This document shows positions 1 to 8,131 of a stretch of 64,000 nt of DNA, in pieces. Numbering within the stretch: the first letter of the stretch is position 1; each line of letters begins with the position of its first letter. The notes under the pieces were generated by a model, which ran no database searches, was not told the DNA's origin, and saw nothing but the letters and a program-made list of their open reading frames with translations. This stretch comes from DAOPZC01 sp035353175 (GTDB lineage: Bacteria > Verrucomicrobiota > Kiritimatiellia > RFP12 > UBA1067): assembly GCA_035353175.1 (NCBI GenBank), contig DAOPZC010000010.1, positions 1 to 64,000 of the forward strand. Reading direction: 5' to 3'. The position numbers and the translations under genes were made by a program.

Positions 1-49
1 GCGTCAAACGAAAACGTCACCGAATTTCGGTGTCGTTTTCATTTGACGC
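1..49. repeat. 49-bp near-perfect palindrome downstream of the response regulator
   Basis: The two 24-base arms (starting GCGTCAAA and ending in CACCGAA) match at 22 of 24 positions around a one-base centre. It lies 11 bp past the stop codon of the response-regulator gene. It could form a strong RNA hairpin and act as a transcription end for the minus-strand operon, but no T-run follows inside the window. It could also be one copy of a dispersed palindromic repeat. The window edge prevents a decision. Confidence 0.6.
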
Positions 50-60
50 AACGGGCCTGT

Positions 61-747
61 TCAGCTGAGCTTGAACATGTAACCCAGCCCGCGGACAGTC
101 TGAATCGCATCGCAGTTGAGCACGGTCAGCAGCTTCGCCCGGAGGCGGCACACCAGCACATCCACCACATTGGTCTGCGGGTTGGTGTCGTAGCTCCAGA
201 CGTGCTCGAAAATCAGACGCTTGGTCACCAGACGCTCATGATTCTGCATCAGGAACTCCAGCAGCAGGCTCTCGCGCTCCGTCAGGCCGGCTGAACACGA
301 ACCGCGCATGACCTGCCGGCGCACGCGATCGAAGGTCAGCTCCCCCATCCGGAACACCTCCGCCTGCGGGTCGCACGCCTCACCCGCATGCCTCCGTCGC
401 ATGATCGCCCGCATCCGGCCCGACAGCTCCGCGAAAGAAACCGGCTTCGTCATATAATCGTCCGCGCCCAGTTCGAGCCCTCTCACGCGGTCGTCGACGG
501 AGCCCTTCGCGCTCACAATAATCACCGGCGGGGCATCGGGACGTTTCTTGATCTGCTGGAGCACCTCAAATCCGCTCTCGTCCGGCAGCATGAGGTCGAG
601 CAACACCATGTCATACCGGTGCGTCTCCTGCATCAACACCCCGTCGTCCCCGAAAGAAACCGCATCAACGGCATGACCTTCCTGACGCAACCCTTTACAC
701 AGGTAAGAGGAAATCTTCGAATCGTCTTCTATGACCAGCACTTTCAT
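61..747 (-). CDS. OmpR/PhoB-family response regulator
   Basis: 228 aa, full length for the family. The receiver domain covers about residues 1-115, with acidic residues E7/D8/D9, phospho-acceptor D51 in LLDLMLPDESG, S79, and K101 in the DYMTKP segment. The winged-helix DNA-binding domain covers about residues 130-228 and ends in the typical VRGLGYMFKLS. It would bind promoter DNA once phosphorylated by a sensor kinase. No kinase gene lies upstream in the operon; one could lie left of the window. It follows two glycosyltransferase genes with a 42-bp gap, so it probably shares their transcript and may autoregulate through the dyads at 3066-3147. The target genes cannot be read from sequence. 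Confidence 0.93.
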   Translation of the reverse strand: MKVLVIEDDSKISSYLCKGLRQEGHAVDAVSFGDDGVLMQETHRYDMVLLDLMLPDESGFEVLQQIKKRPDAPPVIIVSAKGSVDDRVRGLELGADDYMTKPVSFAELSGRMRAIMRRRHAGEACDPQAEVFRMGELTFDRVRRQVMRGSCSAGLTERESLLLEFLMQNHERLVTKRLIFEHVWSYDTNPQTNVVDVLVCRLRAKLLTVLNCDAIQTVRGLGYMFKLS

Positions 748-789
748 GATCCGGTGGAACCTTCCAAAGCCGCCCCGGCGGACAGAACA

Positions 790-2259
790 TTACGGCCCCG
801 TTTCCGGGACGGCGACCCGTCCCAGAATCCATCCGCCCGCGACCGCCAATTCCCTCCAGACGCCGGGATCGAAGTTTTTCAGTTCTTTTTTCCTCACGGA
901 AGCGATGACGACGAGCGCCGGGCGACCTTTGCCGACGCAACGGCGCAAGCTGTCCTGAAGGGATTCCTTCGGATGCGGCATCGCCCAACCCCTCGCGTAG
1001 AACAGCGCGCTATACGGTGTCTTGCGCTCGAAAACAAGCGGCAGGCGGGCGTCTTTCCCATCGTCAAAACGGCGCGCCGCCGCCACGATCTCGCGCGTCG
1101 TGTCCGTGTTCCGCAAAAACGGAACGACCCCGAGGCTCACAACCGCAAGCGCGGCCACCAGCGACGTCGCCGCCGCGAGCATGCGCTTCCGGATCTCCCC
1201 GTCCCGCGTCACCCAGACCAGCCACGCCGCGAAAAGCGGCACCATCGGCAGGAGATACGTGAACAGCAGCTGTCGCGCTAGGCACCAGAAAACCGTCCCG
1301 GCCGCGAAGCCCAGAAACAGGAATCCAGCCTGCCGGTCACGCATGCCGAACGTGCGGACCTCCGATCCGCCCCGAGCCGCACGCCAGAGTCCCACGAGGC
1401 TCCACGGCGCGGCGGCGGCCAGGAACATCAGAAGCGCCGAACCGCGCGGATACACGTGCCCGTTGCCATACGCGTCGCCGTAATCGTGCGTCACGAAGCG
1501 CAACAGGTTCTCGTTCACGAAGAAATACTTCAAGAACCCCGGATTGCGCAGTTCGCACACCGCGAACCACGGCACGACCAACGCCAGAAAAAGCGCGGTG
1601 CCGGCTACCCACCGATGATCGCGCAGCAGCGCCCATCCGCGCCAACGGATCGTCCAGATCAACACGGGCAGGCCGAACAGGGCGATCGCCACCGGCCCTT
1701 TCGTCATGAAGCCCAGCGCCAGCAGTACGAAGACCAGCAGGCTCCACCGCCGGCGGATCCGGCGTTCAGACTCGCTGATAAAGGCGAAATAGGCCAGCAA
1801 ACTGCCTGCGGCACAGGCGCTGAACAGCATGTCCACGGCCACGCTGCCGCCGATCGCCACAAAGAAGCCGCAGGAGGCCGACACCATCACGCTGAGCAAG
1901 CCCGCGCCGGAGCCCCCCCCGTAGCGCCCCATGACGGCGTAGAGCAACCCCAGTACCGCGACAGCCGCCAAAGCACTGGGCAAACGCGCGGCGAACTCGC
2001 TTTCGCCAAAGAGGCGCATCGCGCCGGCGGCGGCCCAGAAGTAGAGCGGGGGTTTGCCCAAAAAAGGAATATGCGACTCGTTCATCCAGACGCGAGGCGT
2101 CACCCAGTCGCCCGTCGCCACCATCTCCTGCGCCACCTGCGCATAGCGTCCCTCGGTCGGATCGGTCAGCGGCAACAGCGCCATCGACGCCAGACGCGCG
2201 GCCAACACCAGGCACAGCGCGCACAGGGCCGCACGCGGAGTAAAGATCAGCCGTGTCAT
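790..2259 (-). CDS. GT39/ArnT-like membrane glycosyltransferase
   Basis: 489 aa. An N-terminal transmembrane helix is followed by the TDPTEGRYA motif (D33, E36), which in the PMT/ArnT family is the catalytic acidic pair in the first extracytoplasmic loop, and then by HIPFLGKPPLYFW. About ten further hydrophobic segments follow. Family members move a sugar from a polyprenyl-phosphate carrier onto lipid A or protein at the periplasmic face. The start overlaps the stop of the GT2 gene by 4 bp (ATGA), which suggests translational coupling. A GT2 enzyme that makes polyprenyl-phosphate sugar next to an ArnT-like transferase is a coherent donor/transferase pair. The acceptor and the sugar are unknown. 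Confidence 0.88.
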   Translation of the reverse strand: MTRLIFTPRAALCALCLVLAARLASMALLPLTDPTEGRYAQVAQEMVATGDWVTPRVWMNESHIPFLGKPPLYFWAAAGAMRLFGESEFAARLPSALAAVAVLGLLYAVMGRYGGGSGAGLLSVMVSASCGFFVAIGGSVAVDMLFSACAAGSLLAYFAFISESERRIRRRWSLLVFVLLALGFMTKGPVAIALFGLPVLIWTIRWRGWALLRDHRWVAGTALFLALVVPWFAVCELRNPGFLKYFFVNENLLRFVTHDYGDAYGNGHVYPRGSALLMFLAAAAPWSLVGLWRAARGGSEVRTFGMRDRQAGFLFLGFAAGTVFWCLARQLLFTYLLPMVPLFAAWLVWVTRDGEIRKRMLAAATSLVAALAVVSLGVVPFLRNTDTTREIVAAARRFDDGKDARLPLVFERKTPYSALFYARGWAMPHPKESLQDSLRRCVGKGRPALVVIASVRKKELKNFDPGVWRELAVAGGWILGRVAVPETGP

Positions 2260-3050
2260 GACGGACTCCCGCCGTAACGGGTTTCGGCCAGTGGGGCGGG
2301 ATACACGCGGTCATAGACCCCGTACCGGCGGCGCGTCTGGATGTGCGCGCGGATCTGCCACACCGCCCGCAACATGCGGACCCCGTCGCGGACGGGATGG
2401 ACGGTCGAACCGGGAACCTCATGCCATTCCACGCCCCGCTCCATCACGCGGTACCGGCACTCTCGCGCTTCAGCCAGAAGCTCCAGGTCGAAAGCGAAGC
2501 CGTTGCAGGCGAGCCGCTTGAACAGGTAGCGGGCCTTGACGCCGTCGAAGACCTTAAAACCGCATTGGGTATCGCGAATCCGCAGTCCAAGAACCGCCTG
2601 CGCGTGCCAGGCGAACGCGCGGCCCAGCGCTTGGCGAAAAATCGTTTGACGGACGTCGACCACCGCGTCCGGCGCCCGCCGCGACCCGACCACGAGGTCC
2701 GCTTCATTGCGAAGGATCGGTTCCGCCAGCCGCCCGAACTCGTGGACCGGTGTCGAGCCGTCGGCGTCCATGAAGGCGACGACGCGTCCCGAGCTGGCCG
2801 CCATCCCTTTACGTACCGCGTATCCCTTGCCTCGGTTCTTGCGGTAAGACAGAATCCGTAGCGGCAATCGGCCGGCGTAGGCCCTTGCCACCTCTGCCGT
2901 GTTGTCCCCGCAGCCGTCGCAGACCACAATGATTTCGGTTTCCCCGGCGGTCCCCGTTTGCCCGAGATACGAAGCCACCGAGGCCAAGGTGGAGCCAATC
3001 CGCCCCGCCTCGTTGAAAGCGGGTATGATGATCGATCGGTTCACACACAT
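2256..3050 (-). CDS. GT2 family glycosyltransferase, dolichyl/polyprenyl-phosphate sugar synthase type
   Basis: 264 aa. The GT-A fold begins at SIIIPAFNEAGRI. The metal-binding DAD motif is at 95-97 (MDADGST), preceded by KNRGKGYAVRKGM, which is characteristic of dolichyl-phosphate beta-glucosyltransferases. DTQCGFKVF follows near residue 165. There is no transmembrane segment, so the enzyme is probably peripheral at the inner face of the cytoplasmic membrane. It should load a nucleotide sugar onto a polyprenyl phosphate for the ArnT-like enzyme encoded immediately downstream. It is the first gene of the three-gene operon. Confidence 0.88.
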   Translation of the reverse strand: MCVNRSIIIPAFNEAGRIGSTLASVASYLGQTGTAGETEIIVVCDGCGDNTAEVARAYAGRLPLRILSYRKNRGKGYAVRKGMAASSGRVVAFMDADGSTPVHEFGRLAEPILRNEADLVVGSRRAPDAVVDVRQTIFRQALGRAFAWHAQAVLGLRIRDTQCGFKVFDGVKARYLFKRLACNGFAFDLELLAEARECRYRVMERGVEWHEVPGSTVHPVRDGVRMLRAVWQIRAHIQTRRRYGVYDRVYPAPLAETRYGGSPS

Positions 3051-3065
3051 TGCCTTGCCCCTTCC

Positions 3066-3147
3066 GAAGTTGGCGCAACTTCAAACAAGACAAAGTGTAT
3101 GGCCGGCAGATTGCCGACATCTTGCAGAAGCATTACAACGGTGTAAT
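3066..3147 (-). promoter_or_regulatory. Two dyads upstream of the glycosyltransferase/response-regulator operon
   Basis: The 135-bp gap between the P-type ATPase gene and the GT2 gene holds two perfect inverted repeats. One is GAAGTTG-GCG-CAACTTC at 3066-3082, 16 bp from the GT2 start. The other is ATTACA-ACGG-TGTAAT at 3132-3147. Either could be an operator, and the operon's own response regulator is the obvious candidate ligand. I see no convincing -35/-10 pair, so the assignment is inference. Confidence 0.45.
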
Positions 3148-3185
3148 CGCCCTCCGGCCGACAGGTCACCGCCCGTCTTCCGGCA

Positions 3186-5369
3186 TCACCGGCCAGCGCG
3201 GAGCAGCCGCAGGGCGTTCAGGATCACGACCAGCGACGCGCCCATGTCGGCCATGATCGCCATCCACAGCGTACCCCTATTCATCAGCGCCAGAGCCATA
3301 AAGAGAGCCTTCACGCCCAGCGCGAAGAAAATATTCTGCCGGATCACCCGCAGCGTACGCTGGGCATGCCGGATCAGCCAAGGGATTTTTTCCAGATCGT
3401 CGGACATGAGCGCGATATCCGACGTCTCGATGGCGGCGTCGCTCCCGGCCGCCCCCATCGCGATCCCGAGCGCGGCCGCCGCCAGCGCGGGCGCATCGTT
3501 GATCCCGTCCCCGATCATCGCCGTCGGCCCGCGCTCCCGGCCGAAACGTTCGACCGCCTGTAGTTTATCCTCGGGCAGCAGTTCGGCCCTGACGTCGCCG
3601 ATGCCGATGGCCTGCGCCACGGCCCGGGCCGTTCCTTCATTGTCGCCGGTCAGCATGACGAGATGGGCGACGCCCGCCGACTTCATTTCACGGACCGCCA
3701 TGGCCGCCTCCTTGCGCACCGGGTCCGCGATGCTGATCAGCCCGCAGACGTGGGCGTCGTTGCCGATCACCACCACCGAGTGCCCGAGATCCTCCATCGC
3801 CTCGATCTGCCCGTGGATGTCCGGCGTCTCCAGACCCTTCTCGTGCAGCAGCCGGTGGCTGCCGAGCCAGAACAGGCGTTGCCCGATGCGGCCCTCGGCA
3901 CCCTTGCCTTTGAAGATCCGATAGGCTTCAGCTTCCGGAACCGACACCTGCCGGGCCTCGGCATAGCGCAATATGGCCAGCGCCAAAGGATGGCCGCTGT
4001 GGGCCTCGAGCGCCGCCGCGCGCTCCAGCAATTCCTGCTCCGTGTGCCCGTTCAAGGGCACGATCCGCTGGATCTCGGGATGTCCCAGCGTCACGGTTCC
4101 GGTCTTGTCCAGCGCGATCACCTTGAGGCGGGCGGCCGTTTCAAGATAAGCACCGCCTTTGATCAGCACGCCCTCGCCGGCCGCCGCCGACAGCGCCGCC
4201 ACGACGCTCACCGGCGTCGAGATGACCAACGCGCAGGGGCAGGCGATCACCAGCAGCACCAGCGCCTCATAGAACCAAGCGCCCCACGCCTCCGCGAACG
4301 CCAGGGGCGGAACGACCGCCACCAGCACCGCGAACAGCATCATCGCGGGCGTGTAATAGCGTGCGAAGCGCTCGACCCACTGCTCGGACTGCGCCCGGCG
4401 CGACTGCGCCTCCTCCACCATCCGGATGATGCGGCTCAGCGCCGTGTCTTCCGACAGCCGCGTCGAATGGAATTCGATGGTGCCGTTCTCATTGATCGTT
4501 CCGGCCCACACCTCATCGCCTGGACCTTTCGGCACAGGAACAGATTCGCCCGTGATCGGCGCCTGATTGACCGCCGTCGCGCCTTTCGTGATCACGCCGT
4601 CCAGCGGCAGTCGCTCGCCGGGCCGGACGCGGATCGTCGATCCGACGGCGATCTCGCCGACGGGCCGTTCCAAGACATCGCCGTCCTTGGGACAAATCAT
4701 GCGCGCGGTCTGCGGCGTCACCGCGAGCAGCGACTGGATGGCCCGTCGGGCGCGCCCCACGCTCCAAGACTCCAGCAGCAGCGACAGCGCGAACAGGAAA
4801 GAGACCGTCGCGGCCTCCAGCCATTCGCCGATCGCCATGGCCCCGACGACGGCCAGCGTCATCAACAGGTTCATGTCCGGCCGCAGCCGTCGCGCGGCGG
4901 CCCAGGCCTTGGGCAAAACAAACCCGCTCGCGGCGACCGCCGCGGCCGTATAACACAGGATCGAGGCCAGCGGATACCGGTGCGCGCTGCCGCCGTCGAC
5001 GCCCAGCAGGGCATGGAAGAAATCGCCGTGCAGCACCGCATGCGACGCGAACCCCGCCACGATCAGCAGCCCGGCGGACCCGCAGAGCGCGGCGCGCCCG
5101 TTCCGCCGCCAATACCCGGCTCCGCCACTCCCCGCCGACGAGCCGGCGGACTCTGTTCCGTACGGCTCAACGTCCAGCCCCGCCGTCTTGGCCGCAGCGA
5201 TGACCCGGGCCTCATCCGGCTCCTGACCCGGCGTCACGACCTCCATCAGACCGTTCAGCAAATTGAACCGGATCTCCGCCACACCCGGCAGACGGCCGAC
5301 CGTCAGGCGCAACGCCTCCATCTCCTCGGCACAATCCATGCCACGCACACGAAAGCGTCTGCTTGCCAT
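3186..5369 (-). CDS. P1B-type heavy-metal ATPase, Zn/Cd/Pb type
   Basis: 727 aa. The N-terminal HMA domain carries GMDCAEE, with Glu in place of the second metal-binding Cys. The other family marks are present: TM metal site IACPCALV, phosphorylation motif DKTGT, SGHPLA, GDGINDAPALA, and a C-terminal KALF...ADMGAS pair of helices like that of ZntA (Zn/Cd/Pb subgroup). It should pump divalent soft metals out of the cytoplasm. A start at 5378 is possible, but GGAGG directly abuts that ATG and lies 9 bases before the ATG at 5369, so 5369 is preferred. It is the last gene of the arsenic/mercury island, 55 bp after acr3. Confidence 0.92.
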   Translation of the reverse strand: MASRRFRVRGMDCAEEMEALRLTVGRLPGVAEIRFNLLNGLMEVVTPGQEPDEARVIAAAKTAGLDVEPYGTESAGSSAGSGGAGYWRRNGRAALCGSAGLLIVAGFASHAVLHGDFFHALLGVDGGSAHRYPLASILCYTAAAVAASGFVLPKAWAAARRLRPDMNLLMTLAVVGAMAIGEWLEAATVSFLFALSLLLESWSVGRARRAIQSLLAVTPQTARMICPKDGDVLERPVGEIAVGSTIRVRPGERLPLDGVITKGATAVNQAPITGESVPVPKGPGDEVWAGTINENGTIEFHSTRLSEDTALSRIIRMVEEAQSRRAQSEQWVERFARYYTPAMMLFAVLVAVVPPLAFAEAWGAWFYEALVLLVIACPCALVISTPVSVVAALSAAAGEGVLIKGGAYLETAARLKVIALDKTGTVTLGHPEIQRIVPLNGHTEQELLERAAALEAHSGHPLALAILRYAEARQVSVPEAEAYRIFKGKGAEGRIGQRLFWLGSHRLLHEKGLETPDIHGQIEAMEDLGHSVVVIGNDAHVCGLISIADPVRKEAAMAVREMKSAGVAHLVMLTGDNEGTARAVAQAIGIGDVRAELLPEDKLQAVERFGRERGPTAMIGDGINDAPALAAAALGIAMGAAGSDAAIETSDIALMSDDLEKIPWLIRHAQRTLRVIRQNIFFALGVKALFMALALMNRGTLWMAIMADMGASLVVILNALRLLRAGR

Positions 5370-5424
5370 AAAGCCCATCCTCCTTCCTCAGACCGGAACC
5401 TCGCACCGGAAGCCGCCCTTGCGA

Positions 5425-6501
5425 TCAACTGCGAGGTGCCCCCGCCGATGACTTCGCATGTCCGAACCAATGCGCGGTGCGGTTGGCGATCTTCACCAGG
5501 TGCAGCATGACCGGCACTTCGGTCAGCACCCCCACGATGGTGGCCAGCACCACCGGCGAGGACGCGCCGAAAAGCGAGATGGCGACCGCCACCGCAAGCT
5601 CGAAGAAATTGGAGGCCCCGATCATGCCGGCCGGGGCCGCAATGTCATGCGCGAGCTTCAGTTTCTTCGCAGCCAAATAAGCGATGAAAAATATCAGATA
5701 CGTCTGAATGATCAGCGGCACGGCGATCAGGACGATGTGCAGCGGGTTGTTGACGATCACCTTCCCCTGCACGGAGAATATCAGCACGAGCGTCAGCAGC
5801 AGGCCGCCGATCGTCACATTGCTGAACTTCGGGATGAACGCCGTGTTGAAATAGTCCAGCCCCTTTGTCTTGATCACGTGAAACCGGGTCAGCATGCCGC
5901 CCAGCAGCGGAACGACCACAAAGAGTCCCACCGACAGGAAGAGCGTATCCCACGGAATCTTGATGCCGCTCACGCCCAGCAGCAGGGCGACAATCGGAAC
6001 AAAGGCGGGGAGGATGATCAAATCGTTGGTCGCGACTTGCACCACGGTATAGGCAGGATTGCCCCGCGTGAGGTGGCTCCAGACGAAAACCATCGCGGTG
6101 CAGGGCGCGGCGCCCAGCAGAATGGCCCCCGCCAGATAATCCCTGGCCAATTCCTTCGGTATCAGCGCTTTGAAGACCACGAAAAGGAAAAAGGCCGCGA
6201 TCGCATACATCGTGAAGGGTTTGATCAGCCAATTGGTCACCCACGTGACATACAGCCCTTTCGGATTTCTGCCGACGTTCTTGATGCTGGCGAAATCCAC
6301 CTTCATCATCATGGGCCAGATCATGAGCCAGATGAGCACCGCGATGGGGATCGAGACATTCGCGTATTCGAACCGCCCCAACAACGCCGGCACGGCCGGC
6401 AAAAACTTGCCGATCAGCACGCCCGCGACCATGCACAACACGACCCACACGGTCAAATACTTGTCAAAAAAACCGATGTCCAGCTTTTGCTTTTCATTCA
6501 T
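5425..6501 (-). CDS. acr3: ACR3-family arsenite efflux permease
   Basis: 358 aa with about ten transmembrane helices. The conserved segment GAAPCTAMVFVWSHLTRG contains Cys134, the cysteine essential in characterised Acr3 proteins, and GVLTEVPVML supplies the conserved late-helix Glu. It exports arsenite as an As(OH)3/H+ antiporter. The start codon overlaps the rhodanese stop (ATGA), so translation is probably coupled. ArsA encoded upstream could energise it, as reported for some ArsA-Acr3 pairs. Expression should follow the arsD promoter at 10975-11020. Confidence 0.95.
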   Translation of the reverse strand: MNEKQKLDIGFFDKYLTVWVVLCMVAGVLIGKFLPAVPALLGRFEYANVSIPIAVLIWLMIWPMMMKVDFASIKNVGRNPKGLYVTWVTNWLIKPFTMYAIAAFFLFVVFKALIPKELARDYLAGAILLGAAPCTAMVFVWSHLTRGNPAYTVVQVATNDLIILPAFVPIVALLLGVSGIKIPWDTLFLSVGLFVVVPLLGGMLTRFHVIKTKGLDYFNTAFIPKFSNVTIGGLLLTLVLIFSVQGKVIVNNPLHIVLIAVPLIIQTYLIFFIAYLAAKKLKLAHDIAAPAGMIGASNFFELAVAVAISLFGASSPVVLATIVGVLTEVPVMLHLVKIANRTAHWFGHAKSSAGAPRS

Positions 6502-6911
6502 TTCACCACCGCTTTCTTCAGCTTGCCGGCGGCGGCCTGTATGCCGCCGAGATTCTCAACGTTTGTGTAGTTCAGGGAAACAAGTGTCTTTAGGGCCATT
6601 TCAGACCGACCGCCGCTGCGGCAATAGAGCGAAATCGGCGTCTTCTTGTCCGGGACACGAGCCTCGATCATGCTGCCGATCATGTCGTGCGGCATCAACA
6701 GCGCGCCTTCAAGGTGCCCGCCCGCATATTCCTGCGGCGAACGTGTATCGATGATTATGGGTGTTGTTGTCAATTGGGTCTCGCCGTTTGGCACAGCATT
6801 GCTGCCGGCAATCGTACCGCGTTTTGCGACATGGCCATTGTGGTCACGGCCACAGGAACAGACCAAAAGACAGATGGCGAAAGAGGATAGAAAGGTGTCT
6901 AACGTTCTCAC
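6498..6911 (-). CDS. Rhodanese-domain lipoprotein
   Basis: 137 aa. The N-terminus has a hydrophobic stretch and a lipobox-like LLVCSC (lipidated Cys20), so the protein is probably anchored on the periplasmic side. A single rhodanese domain covers about residues 45-135, with the active-site loop YCRSGGRS (Cys97). Rhodaneses carry a persulfide on this Cys and move sulfane sulfur. The gene is overlapped at both ends by arsC and acr3 (4 bp each), so it is an integral operon member. A sulfur-relay or thiol-redox role linked to metalloid stress is inferred. Confidence 0.85.
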   Translation of the reverse strand: MRTLDTFLSSFAICLLVCSCGRDHNGHVAKRGTIAGSNAVPNGETQLTTTPIIIDTRSPQEYAGGHLEGALLMPHDMIGSMIEARVPDKKTPISLYCRSGGRSEMALKTLVSLNYTNVENLGGIQAAAGKLKKAVVK

Positions 6912-7342
6912 ATTTTCTCCAAGCCTTCGGGCAACTTTTCAACGAATGTCCGGATCTCGTCCCTGACCCGACGGTAGCACTCGAGTTTCGCCTCCTCGCC
7001 CTCGACCAACCGCGCCTGCGCGGGCGGATCGTCGAACCCGACATGCACCACTTTGGCCGATCCCGGAAAGAAAGGACAGTTCTCGTTGGCGTGGCCGCAC
7101 ACCGTCACCACGTAGTCGAACGGCACCTCCCGCAGCGTGTCAACATGCTTCGAGGTGTGTCCGGAAATGTCCACGCCCGACTCGGCCATCACCTTCACCG
7201 CGTTGGGGTTCAGCCCGTGCGTCTCGATGCCCGCCGAGTACGCCTCGATCAGGTCGCCCTTGAGCGCCCGCGCCCAGCCCTCAGCCATCTGGCTCCGGCA
7301 CGAGTTTCCCGTGCACAGAAAAAGGATTTTCAGTTTCCGCAT
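6908..7342 (-). CDS. arsC: Thioredoxin-coupled arsenate reductase
   Basis: 144 aa, LMW-phosphatase type. The P-loop is C10-TGNSC15-RS (CX5R), and the redox cysteines C82 and C89 lie in VCGHANENC. All four positions equal those of Staphylococcus pI258 ArsC, so the C10-C82-C89 relay is intact. It reduces arsenate to arsenite, which Acr3 exports, and is recycled by thioredoxin. AAAGGAG lies 8 bases before the ATG. It sits between the CcdA-like gene and the rhodanese gene. Confidence 0.96.
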   Translation of the reverse strand: MRKLKILFLCTGNSCRSQMAEGWARALKGDLIEAYSAGIETHGLNPNAVKVMAESGVDISGHTSKHVDTLREVPFDYVVTVCGHANENCPFFPGSAKVVHVGFDDPPAQARLVEGEEAKLECYRRVRDEIRTFVEKLPEGLEKM

Positions 7343-7399
7343 ATCGCCTGCTCCTTTCCCGCCCTCTGTCTTCCGCTCTCTGCCCTCCGGCCGCTGCCG

Positions 7400-8119
7400 T
7401 CAGAACGTCCACAGGAAGTAAAAGCCAGCGACCACCAGCAGCACGCCGGCGAGCCCTCTCACGGCCGACTCCAAGCCCTTGAATTTGACCGCCGCCGCAC
7501 CGAACGAGACGCCCAGCATCAGCGCCCCGAGAGGCAGCGAGAACCCGATCGCGTACGCCACCAGCACAGCGGACATCCACAGCGTGACGCCCTGGAGCAC
7601 CGCCGCGCCGATGATGATGAAGATGCCGGGATTACAGGCCAGCGAACTCACGCTCACCGCCCCGCCGCCGACGATGCCGAACAACAGCGCCCCGACAACT
7701 CCGCCCGACCGGCCTTTCACGCCGAACTTGGCCTTGCCCTGCGGCAACTTGAACGGCAGCAGATTCAGCGCGCCCAAGCCCAGCACGATGGCCACGAAGC
7801 CCGCGAACACCTTCCAGTAGCGCCCCAGCGTGCCTTGCGCCACCTGCCCGACCATGGCCGCCACCGCGCCCAGGATCACCAGCGAGAGCACCGCGCCAAG
7901 AAAGAACGAGCCCGCCGACATCAGCCGCGAGCGCAGACTGCTGTCCTTGCGGGCGCCCGCGTACCCCACGATAATGCCCAGCACCGGCAGCGTGCAGCAG
8001 GCGCTCACCACCGCGCTCAGGAGCCCGAGCGCCAAAGCGAGCGGGATCGCCGCGAAACCGACGCCCGCCTGATCGAACGCCGCCGTGGCGCTCGTCAACA
8101 GTGACCGGAACCATTCCAT
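7400..8119 (-). CDS. CcdA/DsbD-like transmembrane thiol-transport protein
   Basis: 239 aa, six predicted helices. Conserved Cys-Pro-like motifs occur in helix 1 (SACCTLPVLG) and helix 4 (SLACNPGIF), as in CcdA, which passes electrons from cytoplasmic thioredoxin to extracytoplasmic thiol proteins. The SD GGAAGG is 6 bases from the ATG. It lies between arsC and the Cys-rich membrane protein, whose cysteines (or those of the rhodanese lipoprotein) are plausible clients. Distinct from the CcdA at 16229-16930. Confidence 0.85.
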   Translation of the reverse strand: MEWFRSLLTSATAAFDQAGVGFAAIPLALALGLLSAVVSACCTLPVLGIIVGYAGARKDSSLRSRLMSAGSFFLGAVLSLVILGAVAAMVGQVAQGTLGRYWKVFAGFVAIVLGLGALNLLPFKLPQGKAKFGVKGRSGGVVGALLFGIVGGGAVSVSSLACNPGIFIIIGAAVLQGVTLWMSAVLVAYAIGFSLPLGALMLGVSFGAAAVKFKGLESAVRGLAGVLLVVAGFYFLWTF

Positions 8120-8131
8120 AGGACACCTTCC

